NCBI RefSeq assembly: GCF_000959365.1
Contig: NZ_CP009555.1
Location: 992,001-1,056,000, forward strand
Direction: 5' to 3'
Length of the DNA: 64,000 nucleotides
Source: Burkholderia oklahomensis C6786
GTDB lineage: Bacteria; Pseudomonadota; Gammaproteobacteria; Burkholderiales; Burkholderiaceae
Positions 8,050 to 16,760 of the stretch are shown in pieces (within the stretch, counting starts at the first letter, position 1; each line of letters opens with the position of its first letter). Below the pieces are notes generated by a model, which saw only the letters and a list, made by a program, of their open reading frames with translations, had not been told where the DNA came from and ran no database searches. A program made the translations under genes and the position numbers.

Positions 8050-9714
8050 TCAGAAGCCCGCCGCGAGGCCGTCGCGCCGGCTGTCGCTCGCCGCGACATA
8101 GCCGCGCTCGGGTTCGTTGCGGTCGAGCCGCCAGATGAACTGGCCGGATCCGAAGTCCATGTAAGGATCGTCGATCGCCTGGATCGCATGGCCGCGCGCG
8201 GCGAGCGAATCGACGACGGCCGCATCGAGCGTCGCTTCGACGTCGAGCGTGAACGACCGGCTCACCTTCCAGCGCGGCGCGTCGCATGCGGCCTGCGGCT
8301 GCTGGCCGTAGCCGAGCATCCGCACGATCGTCTGCAGATGGCCCTGCGGCTGCATGTCGCCGCCCATCACGCCGAAGCTCATCACCGCTTGTCGCCGCCC
8401 GTCCGCCTGCTGCGTGACGAACGCCGGAATGATCGTATGGAACGGCCGCTTGCCGCCCGCGACGACGTTCGGCGACGCCGGGTCCATCGAGAACCCGCAG
8501 CCGCGGTTCTGCAGCGCGATCCCCGTGCCCGGCACGACGAGGCCCGAGCCGAAGCCCATGTAGTTCGACTGAATAAAGCTCACCATCATCCCGCGCTCGT
8601 CGGCCGCCGACAGATAGATCGTGCCGCCCGCGCGCGGCATCCCGAACGTGAAGTGCGTCGCGCGCTCGACGTCGATCAGCTTCGCGCGCGCGTCGAGATA
8701 CGCGTCGTCGAGCATCTGCGCGGGCGTGACTTCCATCGCTCGCGGATCGGCGACGTAGCGGTAGACGTCGGCGAACGCGAGCTTCATCGCCTCGATCTGC
8801 ACGTGCTGCGAATCCGCCGAGTCGGGCGGCAGGTCGGCGAGATCGAAGCGCTCCATGATGCCGAGCGCGATCAGCGCGGCGATCCCCTGCCCGTTCGGCG
8901 GGATCTCGTGCACCGTGTAGCCTCGGTAGTCCTTGCCGATCGGCTCGACCCACTCGGGCCGGTACGCGCGCAGATCGTCCGCGGTCAGCGCGCCGCCGCC
9001 TTCGCGGAAGAATGCGGCGATCGTCTCGGCGATGGCGCCTTCGTAGAACGCGCGCGCGCCTTCGGCCGCGAGCGTGCGCAGCGTCTTCGCATGGTCCGGC
9101 AGCCGCAGCAGCTCGCTCAGCCCGGGCGCGCGGCCGCGCGGCATGAAGGTTTCCGCGAAGCCCGGCTGGTCTTTCAGCTCGGGCACGGCGGCCGCCCACT
9201 TGTGCGCGACGATGGCCGCGACCGCATGCCCGCGCTCCGCGAGCTCGATCGCCGGCTCGAGGAGGTCGGCGAACGGCAGCGAGCCGAACTTCGCATGCAG
9301 CGCTTCCCAGCCGGCGATCACGCCGGGCACCGTCACCGTGTCCCAGCCGCGCGTCGGCTGCCGCGCGAGGCCGTTGCCCGCTTCGCCGTGCCGGCGGCGG
9401 AAATAGTCGACGCTCCACGCGGCGGGCGCGACGCCCGATGCGTTGAGGCCGTGCAGCTTCGCGCCGTCCCAGACGAGCGCGAACGCGTCGCCGCCGAGGC
9501 CGCACGACACCGGCTCGACGACGGTGATCGCAGCCGCTGCGGCAATCGCCGCGTCGACCGCGTTGCCGCCCTTCCACAGCATCCTGAGCCCCGCCTGCGC
9601 GGCGAGCGGATGCGACGTCGACACGACGTTGCGCGCGAACACCGGCACGCGTGTCGTCGGATACGGGTTGCGCCATGAGAAGGTCGCGCCGGGCATGTTC
9701 GAGTGAAGATTCAT
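8050..9714 (-). CDS. Gamma-glutamyltransferase family protein
   Basis: A 554-residue Ntn-hydrolase of the gamma-glutamyltranspeptidase family, which self-cleaves to expose an N-terminal nucleophile and cleaves or transfers gamma-glutamyl groups (glutathione use) or related acyl amides. The cleavage site is visible as GGTIYLSAADERG; the Thr, residue 365, aligns with the known nucleophile and begins the small subunit. NYMGFGSG and the GCGFSMDP segment are also typical. No clear signal peptide is visible: the N-terminus MNLHSNMPGATF is hydrophilic, so it may be cytoplasmic and belong to the YwrD-like branch. The start at 9714 is the first ATG before conserved sequence, though it lacks a strong ribosome binding site. 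It is divergent from glpR. Confidence 0.8.
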   Translation of the reverse strand: MNLHSNMPGATFSWRNPYPTTRVPVFARNVVSTSHPLAAQAGLRMLWKGGNAVDAAIAAAAAITVVEPVSCGLGGDAFALVWDGAKLHGLNASGVAPAAWSVDYFRRRHGEAGNGLARQPTRGWDTVTVPGVIAGWEALHAKFGSLPFADLLEPAIELAERGHAVAAIVAHKWAAAVPELKDQPGFAETFMPRGRAPGLSELLRLPDHAKTLRTLAAEGARAFYEGAIAETIAAFFREGGGALTADDLRAYRPEWVEPIGKDYRGYTVHEIPPNGQGIAALIALGIMERFDLADLPPDSADSQHVQIEAMKLAFADVYRYVADPRAMEVTPAQMLDDAYLDARAKLIDVERATHFTFGMPRAGGTIYLSAADERGMMVSFIQSNYMGFGSGLVVPGTGIALQNRGCGFSMDPASPNVVAGGKRPFHTIIPAFVTQQADGRRQAVMSFGVMGGDMQPQGHLQTIVRMLGYGQQPQAACDAPRWKVSRSFTLDVEATLDAAVVDSLAARGHAIQAIDDPYMDFGSGQFIWRLDRNEPERGYVAASDSRRDGLAAGF

Positions 9715-9951
9715 TGCAGGTAAACTGTAAACAGGATCGAAACAGACATTCCAGCGCGAATGGGCGGCCGCGACAAATTCATTTGTCACATGAATCGATG
9801 CGCCGGCAGCATGAATCGAGTCTAATCCGAGTACGGCGCCCGTGCGCGGGCAAGTGCGCCGCGCGCCGGGCGAATCGGCCCGAACAGCCCTTACAATGCG
9901 GATTGCCGTCCCAGCTCCCCGCCCCATCGAGCCGAATCGAAACCCGCGAAC

Positions 9952-10731
9952 ATGACACGAGACCCCCGCCTCACCCTGAACGCACGTCAGCAGGAATTGC
10001 TCGAATGGGTGCAGCGCGACGGCTTCGTCACAGTCGACGATCTCGCCGCCCATTTCGACGTGACGCCGCAGACGATCCGCCGCGACGTCAACTGGCTCGC
10101 CGACCTGAACCTGCTGCGCCGCTACCACGGCGGCGCAAGCCTGCCGACGAGCTCGGAAAACGTGTCGTACACCGCGCGCCAGCGGATGTTCCACGACGAG
10201 AAGCGCAAGATCGCGGCGCTCGCCGCGTCGCACATCCCGGACCAGGCGTCGCTCTTCATCAACCTCGGCACGACGACCGAGGAAGTCGCGCGCGCGCTGA
10301 ACCGGCATCGGGGCTTGCGCGTGATCACGAACAACCTGAACGTCGCGAGCATGATGAGCGGCTATCCGGACTGCGAGGTGCTGATCACGGGCGGCATCGT
10401 GCGGCCGTGGGACAAAGGCATCGTCGGCGAGCTCGCGATCGACTTCATCCGCCAGTTCAGGGTCGATTACGCGATCATCGGCACGTCGTCGATCGAAAGC
10501 GACGGCACGCTGCGCGACTTCGACACGCGCGAGGTGCGCGTCGCCGAGGCGATCATCCAGCACGCGCGCACCGTCTATCTCGTCACCGACCATTCGAAGT
10601 TCGGCCGCCCGGCGCTCGTGCGGCAGGGGCATCTGAGCCAGATCCACGCGCTCTTCACCGACAAGCCGCTGCCCGACGAGATGGCCGAGACGATCGCGCA
10701 AGCGGGCACACAGGTCTACGTCGCCGAATGA
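9952..10731 (+). CDS. glpR: DeoR-family glycerol-3-phosphate regulon repressor
   Basis: A 259-residue DeoR-type repressor with an N-terminal winged helix-turn-helix (about residues 8-60, including FVTVDDLAAHFDVTPQTIRRDV) and a sugar-phosphate sensor domain (GTTTEEVA, ITNNLNVASMM, GGIVRP, DHSKFG). In the GlpR group the inducer is glycerol-3-phosphate, which releases the repressor from operators before glp genes. The identity is supported by position, 1.1 kb before glpD-glpK-glpF, and by an operator-like palindrome before glpD. Two unrelated small genes separate it from glpD, so it is probably transcribed alone. Confidence 0.88.
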   Translation: MTRDPRLTLNARQQELLEWVQRDGFVTVDDLAAHFDVTPQTIRRDVNWLADLNLLRRYHGGASLPTSSENVSYTARQRMFHDEKRKIAALAASHIPDQASLFINLGTTTEEVARALNRHRGLRVITNNLNVASMMSGYPDCEVLITGGIVRPWDKGIVGELAIDFIRQFRVDYAIIGTSSIESDGTLRDFDTREVRVAEAIIQHARTVYLVTDHSKFGRPALVRQGHLSQIHALFTDKPLPDEMAETIAQAGTQVYVAE

Positions 10732-10866
10732 CCGAACGGCCGCCCGAGCGACGCGCCGCGCTGCTGCACCGCACCCAAAACTTCAAGTGAAATCAAGGAA
10801 TTGCCGCATTGGCAAAACCGCCTGAGGAATTTCTTGATGTCAATCAGAAAATTATCAGGGTGCGAT

Positions 10867-10895
10867 TTGTAGATGCCGGCTCGCTTGACTACACT
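10867..10895 (+). promoter_or_regulatory. Putative sigma70 promoter for the small gene at 11057
   Basis: TTGTAG (10867-10872) and TACACT (10890-10895) are separated by 17 bases, close to consensus in sequence and exact in spacing. The predicted start of transcription, about 10902, lies directly before a stable hairpin. Confidence 0.45.
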
Positions 10896-10909
10896 GCAAA
10901 TCCCCGGCG

Positions 10910-10934
10910 CGGTTGCGCGTGCCTCGCGCAACCG
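10910..10934 (+). other. 5' leader stem-loop
   Basis: CGGTTGCGCG and CGCGCAACCG form a perfect 10-base-pair stem with a 5-base loop. There is no T-tract, so it is not a terminator. Placed at the predicted 5' end of the mRNA it could protect the transcript from decay. Confidence 0.45.
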
Positions 10935-11056
10935 GGGCAGCGTCAATAACGTAATGCCAAGGCCGGGACAGCGGCTTTTCCCCCCACGCCTTCCCTTGCT
11001 GGGTCACTCGACCGGACATTTGCACCCGGGACAGTACGGTTGTCATGGAGAGAACG

Positions 11057-11254
11057 ATGCTAAGTCCGCATGAATTCGCCACGCTGTTGCTTGTGAAGGA
11101 TGCTCCCGACCAAGCCGACATGGACCGCGACGAACTCGACGCGTTGCTTGAGCGACAGCTCGTGAAGCTGGAGGCGCTCGGCTCCGGCAAGAAATACTGC
11201 GTCACCGAAATCGGCGACGCGGCATTGCGATCGATCAAGCTCCGCTACTCGTGA
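11057..11254 (+). CDS. Small conserved-looking protein, unknown function
   Basis: A 65-residue protein starting at ATG 11057 with GGAG 8 bases upstream; the ATG at 11045 has no ribosome binding site. The sequence (DELDALLERQLVKLEAL, then KKYCVTEIGDAALRSI) resembles the last helix and wing of a winged-helix domain, where a short basic turn precedes a Y-x-VT-x-x-G strand, but the recognition helix is not obvious. It has its own promoter-like sequence and lies between glpR and the minus-strand lipoprotein. I do not recognise a named family. Confidence 0.65.
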   Translation: MLSPHEFATLLLVKDAPDQADMDRDELDALLERQLVKLEALGSGKKYCVTEIGDAALRSIKLRYS

Positions 11255-11320
11255 TGTACCGGCCGGAGGGACGCAGCCAGTGCCAGGCCGCGCCCCTCCG
11301 GCCCATCCCTCTCCCGCCTC

Positions 11321-11692
11321 TCAACCGCCGCGCAGCGACGGATCGACGGCTGCGCGCCAGCTGATCGCCTGCGCGCGCGCGTCGTTGAGATAGCTCAACC
11401 AGCGGCCTCGCTCGGCCGGGTCGGCGCTCGTCCCCAGCGCCGCGTGGCGCTGCGCAAGTTCGCTTTCGAACGCACAGAAGCGCGCATCCGTCAGCTTGCC
11501 GTGGCGCTTCGCGACCCACGCATCGAACATCGCCGAATAGACGGACTGCGCGTCGCCGCCGTAATCGCGCACCTCGCCGCAGGTCCGCTGCAGCCCGGCG
11601 AACGATGGCCCGCCCCAGTTGCCGAATCCGCCCTGCACGCCCGCACATCCGGCCAGCAGCGCGAACGCGCCGGCCGCGATCATCGTACGCAT
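11321..11692 (-). CDS. Putative lipoprotein, unknown function
   Basis: A 123-residue protein with a short signal sequence ending in the lipobox LLAGC, so Cys about residue 16 would be lipidated and the protein anchored in the envelope. The mature part holds two further Cys residues (RTCGEV and ARFCAF) that could form a disulphide. The start at 11692 is chosen for GGGG six bases upstream; further upstream in-frame codons would bury the signal peptide. No homology to a known family is recognised. It is divergent from glpD. Confidence 0.7.
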   Translation of the reverse strand: MRTMIAAGAFALLAGCAGVQGGFGNWGGPSFAGLQRTCGEVRDYGGDAQSVYSAMFDAWVAKRHGKLTDARFCAFESELAQRHAALGTSADPAERGRWLSYLNDARAQAISWRAAVDPSLRGG

Positions 11693-11786
11693 GTGTATCC
11701 CCTCGCTCGTTGCTCCTCCGCCAGTATCGTCCGGGATCGTGCGCTGCGCCACCCGACCCTCAAAAGCGAACTTTACTTTTTCGATT

Positions 11787-11814
11787 ATGTTCGTTAAATT
11801 TCGAATACGAACAT
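11787..11814. promoter_or_regulatory. GlpR-type operator upstream of glpD
   Basis: ATGTTCGT (11787-11794) and ACGAACAT (11807-11814) form a perfect inverted repeat with an AT-rich centre, closely resembling the GlpR operator consensus of enterobacteria (TATGTTCG...CGAACATA type). Extra half-site-like words lie nearby (GTTCGCTC at 11820-11827, ATGAACGAT at 11840-11848). It sits 45 bases before the glpD start, where a bound repressor would block transcription. Confidence 0.7.
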
Positions 11815-11859
11815 TTCAGGTTCGCTCATTTTCTGTTATATGAACGATAGGATCAGCGG

Positions 11860-13392
11860 GTGACTCAACAGAATCGTTACGATCTGCTCGTCGTCGGCGG
11901 CGGGATCAACGGCGCGGGCATCGCGCGCGACGCGGCCGGCCGCGGCCTGTCGGTGCTCCTGTGCGAACAGGACGACCTCGCGTCGCACACGTCCTCTTCG
12001 AGCACGAAGCTGATCCACGGCGGTCTGCGCTACCTCGAGTACAAGGAGTTCGGGCTCGTGCGCAAGGCGCTGCAGGAACGCGAGACGCTCTTGCGCGCGG
12101 CGCCGCACATCATCTGGCCGCTGCGCTTCGTGATGCCGCACATGCCGAACCTGCGCCCCGCGTGGCTCATCCGCATCGGCCTCTTCCTGTACGACCATCT
12201 CGCGAAGCGCGAACTGCTGCCCGGCTCGCGCGGCATCGACATGCGCCGCCACCCGGCGGGCGCGCCGCTCATCGATTCGATCAAGCGCGGCTTCGTCTAC
12301 TCGGACGGCTGGGTCGACGACGCGCGGCTCGTCGTGCTGAACGCGCTCGACGCGCAGGAACGCGGCGCGCGCATCCTCACCCGCACGAAGCTCGTGTCGG
12401 CCGAGCGCCGCGACGGCGAATGGCACGCGCAGCTTCAGCGCGCCGACGGCCCGACGCTCGACGTGCGCGCCCGCGCGATCGCGAACGCGGCGGGCCCGTG
12501 GGTCGGCGAAGTGCTGCACGGCGCGCTCGGCCGCGGCGCGCAGCACAGCGTGCGCCTCGTGAAGGGCAGCCACATCGTCACGCGGCGCCTGTTCGATCAC
12601 GACCACGCGTACATCTTCCAGAATCCGGACAAGCGGATCATCTTCGCGATTCCGTACGAGCGCGACTTCACGCTGATCGGCACGACCGACGTCGAATATC
12701 ACGACGATCCTTCGCGCGTCGCCATTGACCGCGACGAAACGCGCTATCTGTGCGAGTCGATCAATCGCTATTTCAAGCGTAAGATCTCGCCCGCCGACGT
12801 GTGCTGGACCTATTCCGGCGTGCGCCCGCTCCTCGAAGACGAAAACTCGGACAACCCGTCCGCCGTCACGCGCGACTATCGCCTCGAGATGGACGACGGC
12901 GCGAGCGCGCCGCTCCTGTCGGTATTCGGCGGCAAGATCACGACGTTCCGCAAGCTCGCCGAAGAGGCGACCGACATGCTGGGCCGCGCCCTCGGCACGG
13001 CGCGTGGCGCATGGACGGCAGGCGTGCCGCTGCCGGGCGGCGACATCGCCGGCGCGCGCTTCGCGCCGTTCGCCGAAGCCTTCGCGAAACGCCATCCGTG
13101 GCTGCCCGCCGCGCTCGCGCGCCGCTATGCGCGCGCGTACGGCACGCGCGCCGAGCGCGTGATCGGCCGCGCGAAGTCGCTCGCCGAGCTCGGCGCCGAG
13201 CTCGCGCCCGGCCTTCATGAAGCGGAATTGCGTTATTTGCGCGACGCCGAATGGGCGACCTGCGCGGACGACGTGCTGTGGCGGCGCTCGAAGCTCGGCC
13301 TGCATGTCGCGCCGGGCACGCTCGACACCGTGACGGCCGCGCTCGACGCCTGGTTCGGCGCCGCGCGCGAAGCGGCGAGCGCCGCGCACTGA
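11860..13392 (+). CDS. glpD: Aerobic glycerol-3-phosphate dehydrogenase
   Basis: A 510-residue FAD enzyme of the inner membrane surface that oxidises glycerol-3-phosphate to dihydroxyacetone phosphate and passes electrons to ubiquinone. It shows the N-terminal dinucleotide-binding motif VVGGGINGAGIARDAAGRG (about residues 10-28), the substrate-site segment SSSTKLIHGGLRYLE, and KGSHIV and TDVEYHDDP further on. It starts at GTG 11860 with AGGA eight bases upstream. It is first in the glpD-glpK-glpF operon and sits behind the GlpR-like operator. The length is normal for the family. Confidence 0.95.
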   Translation: MTQQNRYDLLVVGGGINGAGIARDAAGRGLSVLLCEQDDLASHTSSSSTKLIHGGLRYLEYKEFGLVRKALQERETLLRAAPHIIWPLRFVMPHMPNLRPAWLIRIGLFLYDHLAKRELLPGSRGIDMRRHPAGAPLIDSIKRGFVYSDGWVDDARLVVLNALDAQERGARILTRTKLVSAERRDGEWHAQLQRADGPTLDVRARAIANAAGPWVGEVLHGALGRGAQHSVRLVKGSHIVTRRLFDHDHAYIFQNPDKRIIFAIPYERDFTLIGTTDVEYHDDPSRVAIDRDETRYLCESINRYFKRKISPADVCWTYSGVRPLLEDENSDNPSAVTRDYRLEMDDGASAPLLSVFGGKITTFRKLAEEATDMLGRALGTARGAWTAGVPLPGGDIAGARFAPFAEAFAKRHPWLPAALARRYARAYGTRAERVIGRAKSLAELGAELAPGLHEAELRYLRDAEWATCADDVLWRRSKLGLHVAPGTLDTVTAALDAWFGAAREAASAAH

Positions 13393-13506
13393 CCGGCGCG
13401 CATCGACGCCGGCGGCAACGAACGACGACAGGAAACACCGGGAACGCGCCGCGCCCGCGGCGCCAATCACAACTACGTACGCTACGTACGGATGGAGATG
13501 AGACAA

Positions 13507-15009
13507 ATGCAGGATCAGTACATCCTCGCGCTCGACCAGGGCACGACCAGCTCCCGCGCCATGCTGTTCGACCGACAAGGCAACATCGTGTCGATGGCGC
13601 AAAAGGAATTCGAGCAGATTTATCCGCAGCCGGGCTGGGTCGAGCATGACCCTCAGGAGATCTGGTCGACGCAAGCGGGCGTCGCGGCGGAAGCCGTCAC
13701 GCGCGTGGGCCTGAACGGCACGGCGATCGCCGCGATCGGCATCACGAACCAGCGCGAGACGACGATCGTCTGGGATCGCGAAACGGGCCACCCGATCTAC
13801 AACGCGATCGTCTGGCAGGATCGCCGCACCGCCGATTTCTGCGACCAGTTGAAGGCGCAGGGCCTGAGCGAAAAGGTCCGCGCGAAGACCGGCCTGCCGA
13901 TCGACTCGTACTTCTCGGCCACCAAGATCCGCTGGATTCTCGACAACGTCGAGGGCGCGCGCGCGAAGGCGCGCCAGGGCAGGCTCGCGTTCGGCACGGT
14001 CGACAGCTGGCTCGTCTGGAACTTCACGAAGCACGAGCTGCACGTGACCGACGTGACGAACGCGTCGCGCACGATGCTCTTCAACATCCACACGCTCGAC
14101 TGGGACGACGAGCTCCTCGACGCGCTCGAGATTCCGCGCAGCATGCTGCCGGAGGTGCGCGCGTCGTCCGAGATCTACGGGCCGACGAAAACCACGGTGT
14201 TCGCGTCGAAGATCCCGCTCGCCGGCATCGCGGGCGACCAGCAGGCTGCCCTCTTCGGCCAGATGTGCACGACGTCCGGCATGGTGAAGAACACCTACGG
14301 CACCGGCTGCTTCCTGATGATGAACACCGGCGAGCAGCCGATCGAATCGCAGAACAACCTCGTCACGACGATCGCGTGGCAGGTCGACGGCAAGGTCAAC
14401 TACGCGCTCGAAGGCAGCATCTTCATCGCGGGCGCGGTCGTGCAATGGCTGCGCGACGGGCTCGGGATCATCAAGAGCGCATCGGAGATCGAAGCGCTCG
14501 CAGGCGGCGTGCCGCACACGGACGGCGTCTATCTCGTGCCCGCGTTCGCCGGCCTGGGCGCGCCGCACTGGAACGCGCACGCCCGCGGATCGCTGTTCGG
14601 CGTCACGCGCGGCACGACGTCCGCGCACCTCGCGCGCGCGGCGCTCGACTCGATCGCGTATCAGTCGCTCGACGTGCTGAAGGCGATGGAAGCCGACTCG
14701 GGCATCCGGATCGGCGAGCTGCGCGTCGACGGCGGCGCGAGCGCGAACAATCTGCTGATGCAGTTCCAGGCCGATCTGCTCGGCGTGGACACGGTGCGTC
14801 CGCGCGTCACCGAGACGACCGCGCTCGGCGCCGCGTATCTCGCGGGCCTCGCGATCGGCTACTGGAAGAACGTCGACGAGCTGCACAGCCAATGGCAGCT
14901 CGAGCGCCGCTTCGCGCCGTCGATGCAGAGCGAGCAGGTCACCTCGTGCCTCGCCGGCTGGCAGCGCGCGGTGCGCGCGGCGAAGGCGTGGGCGGACGAC
15001 ACGCACTGA
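13507..15009 (+). CDS. glpK: Glycerol kinase
   Basis: A 500-residue FGGY-family kinase that phosphorylates glycerol to glycerol-3-phosphate, trapping it in the cell and producing the GlpR inducer. Landmarks are [11 protein letters not shown] near the N-terminus, [23 protein letters not shown] and [21 protein letters not shown] choose ATG 13507 because the conserved kinase N-terminus begins there and GGAG lies nine bases upstream; an ATG at 13492 would add five residues. Just before it is a 9-base tandem duplication, CTACGTACG twice (13473-13490). It lies 114 bases after glpD. Confidence 0.95.
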   Translation: MQDQYILALDQGTTSSRAMLFDRQGNIVSMAQKEFEQIYPQPGWVEHDPQEIWSTQAGVAAEAVTRVGLNGTAIAAIGITNQRETTIVWDRETGHPIYNAIVWQDRRTADFCDQLKAQGLSEKVRAKTGLPIDSYFSATKIRWILDNVEGARAKARQGRLAFGTVDSWLVWNFTKHELHVTDVTNASRTMLFNIHTLDWDDELLDALEIPRSMLPEVRASSEIYGPTKTTVFASKIPLAGIAGDQQAALFGQMCTTSGMVKNTYGTGCFLMMNTGEQPIESQNNLVTTIAWQVDGKVNYALEGSIFIAGAVVQWLRDGLGIIKSASEIEALAGGVPHTDGVYLVPAFAGLGAPHWNAHARGSLFGVTRGTTSAHLARAALDSIAYQSLDVLKAMEADSGIRIGELRVDGGASANNLLMQFQADLLGVDTVRPRVTETTALGAAYLAGLAIGYWKNVDELHSQWQLERRFAPSMQSEQVTSCLAGWQRAVRAAKAWADDTH

Positions 15010-15120
15010 ACCCGTTCGTTCGGCATCCGTAACAAACTCGATTCAACTCATATTCACAACAATCAGGCGGGCCGCGCGACGCAAGCCGCGAGCCCGCCAT
15101 ACCGGTAGAGAGACGACATC

Positions 15121-15837
15121 ATGTCACCATATATCGCGGAGTTCATCGGCACGGCGCTCCTCGTGCTGCTCGGCAACGGCGCAGTTGCGAACGTGCTGCT
15201 CGCGAAAACCAAGGGCAAGGGCGCCGACCTGATCGTCATCGTGATGGGCTGGGCGATGGCGGTATTCGTCGCGGTCTACGTGACCGCGTCGTTCTCCGGC
15301 GCGCACCTGAATCCGATCGTCACGATCAGCCTCGCGCTCGCGGGCAAGTTCGCGTGGGCGAAGGTGGGCGGCTACATCGCGTCGCAGATGCTGGGCGGCA
15401 TGGCGGGCGCGTTCCTCGTGTGGCTCGCGTATCGCCAGCACTTCGCGAAGGAAGCCGATCCCGATCTGAAGCTCGCCGTGTTCTGCACGGCGCCCGCGAT
15501 CCGCAGCGTCACGCACAACGTGCTGACGGAAGCGATCTGCACGTTCGTGCTGATCCTCGGCGTGCTGTACCTCGCGTCGCCGCAAGTCGGCCTCGGCGCG
15601 CTCGACGCGCTGCCCGTCGGCCTTCTCGTGCTCGGCATCGGCATCTCGCTCGGCGGCCCGACGGGCTACGCGATGAGCCCCGCGCGCGACCTGTCGCCGC
15701 GCATCATGCACGCGCTCCTGCCGATTCCGGGCAAGCGCGACAGCGACTGGCGCTACGCATGGGTGCCGGTGCTCGGGCCGCTCGTCGGCGGTGTGCTCGC
15801 GGCAAACCTGTATCTGTATCTGCATACGACGCACTGA
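15121..15837 (+). CDS. glpF: Glycerol uptake facilitator (aquaglyceroporin) with variant NPA motifs
   Basis: A 238-residue MIP-family channel with six transmembrane segments that lets glycerol diffuse across the inner membrane. It resembles the short Bacillus-type GlpF (LPIPGKRDSDWRYAWVPVLGPLVGG). Both signature half-helix motifs are altered: the first reads HLNPIVT (NPI rather than NPA) and the second GYAMSPARD (SPA, the Asn replaced by Ser); the Arg of the selectivity filter, in PARD, is kept. Between glpK and glpF an inverted repeat (GGCGGGC ... GCCCGCC, 15065-15099) could form a stem but lacks a T-tract. A strong terminator follows. Confidence 0.92.
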   Translation: MSPYIAEFIGTALLVLLGNGAVANVLLAKTKGKGADLIVIVMGWAMAVFVAVYVTASFSGAHLNPIVTISLALAGKFAWAKVGGYIASQMLGGMAGAFLVWLAYRQHFAKEADPDLKLAVFCTAPAIRSVTHNVLTEAICTFVLILGVLYLASPQVGLGALDALPVGLLVLGIGISLGGPTGYAMSPARDLSPRIMHALLPIPGKRDSDWRYAWVPVLGPLVGGVLAANLYLYLHTTH

Positions 15838-15899
15838 CCGCGACGCGGCGTCGAGCCGCGTTACGAATCCTCCCGCAGCCTGTCCGCCGCGCCCCCCGG

Positions 15900-15932
15900 C
15901 CCCCTCGCTCGTCGACGAGCGAGGGGGTTTTT
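15900..15932 (+). terminator. Rho-independent terminator of the glp operon
   Basis: Bases 15900-15927 are a perfect 28-base palindrome (CCCCCTCGCTCGTC and its complement) followed by TTTTT. It cleanly separates the glp operon from the AT-rich region and cluster that follow. Confidence 0.92.
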
Positions 15933-16760
15933 CATTTGGCGCATCGCGCCGATATTCGAATGCGCCCCCAAAGTCCCCATTCCAATCGAATATTCGATTT
16001 CGCTCTTATAAAAATAATTATTCCATCGCCAAATTAAAATATTATGTCGCCAAATCAAATATACAAAAACCACCTCAAGTAAAGTTTATCCTGACATTTT
16101 TATCAGTTGTCAGTTTCCCTAATTGAATCGATCCCCGGACATCAAAATAATTAGCAAATCAAACACCACTTTTTATTTCCGACCTCGCATGTCGATCTGC
16201 GCAGGTCGAAGTGAATCGGGCCCGGACAAAATCACTGTCGCATCGATTCCACCTATTCGCGATGACCCGGTAAGCCATACCCAGAGGATTGCCATGATCG
16301 CAAGACCCGTTGCATCGAATGTGATTTGCCTTCCCGCCGGCTCCGCACGCGAGCCGGCCATTGCAGCCGCGCCGCATGCCGCGCGGGCGCGCGTCGCATT
16401 GCGGCGCGCCAGCCTTCCGCCATCCTGAATCCGTCGAATTCGCCGCTTCTCGCCGTGCTGTTCGCGTAAACGCGAACGGCAGGCCGTGTTGCAGCGCTTG
16501 CTTCCGGCGACCTCCGGCCGGCGCGTTCGCCGCACGGCCGTCGTGACGAAATAGCGGATCGGCCGTCCGCTCTACTCATGCCCGCGTTTCGAAACGAGGG
16601 CGGGCGCAGCTCATTCTCGATTTTTAAATCGATGCCTCGCCATGCACCCCAATCCATAAAAACCGATCAAAGGAGATTCATTCATTACGCGAAACAAGCA
16701 ATCGCCTGATATCGCCCCCATTCATTCCTTTTTTACGTCATTCAACTTGCGAGCAAAACC
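15933..16760. other. AT-rich leader region with several hairpins, upstream of biosynthetic cluster
   Basis: This gap of more than 800 bases is strikingly AT-rich from about 15955 to 16200 compared with both flanks, and holds no credible gene. It contains an inverted repeat CTGACA...TGTCAG (16091-16113), a perfect 8-base-pair hairpin with 7-base loop (16336-16358), a GC hairpin (16580-16605), and TCGATTT-TT-AAATCGA (16617-16632). A ribosome-binding-site-like AAAGGAGA at about 16669-16676 is not followed by a start codon at usable distance. It probably holds the promoter and regulatory leader of the 16.7-23.6 kb cluster and may mark the edge of acquired DNA. Confidence 0.55.

Larger units (their letters stand above)
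10732..11056. other. Intergenic leader with promoter and hairpin
   Basis: This region follows glpR. It contains imperfect inverted repeats around 10790-10840 without a T-tract, a sigma70-like promoter (10867-10895), and a perfect 10-base-pair hairpin at 10910-10934 just downstream, which would sit at the 5' end of the small gene's transcript. Confidence 0.5.

Noticed and set aside
15065..15099. Terminator between glpK and glpF
   Set aside because: The hairpin has no T-tract and a large loop; it may affect mRNA decay but does not look like an intrinsic terminator.
16669..16700. Extra small gene after the AAAGGAGA sequence before the RidA-like gene
   Set aside because: No ATG, GTG or TTG lies at usable distance, and an ATT start would be out of frame with the RidA-like gene and encode nothing recognisable.
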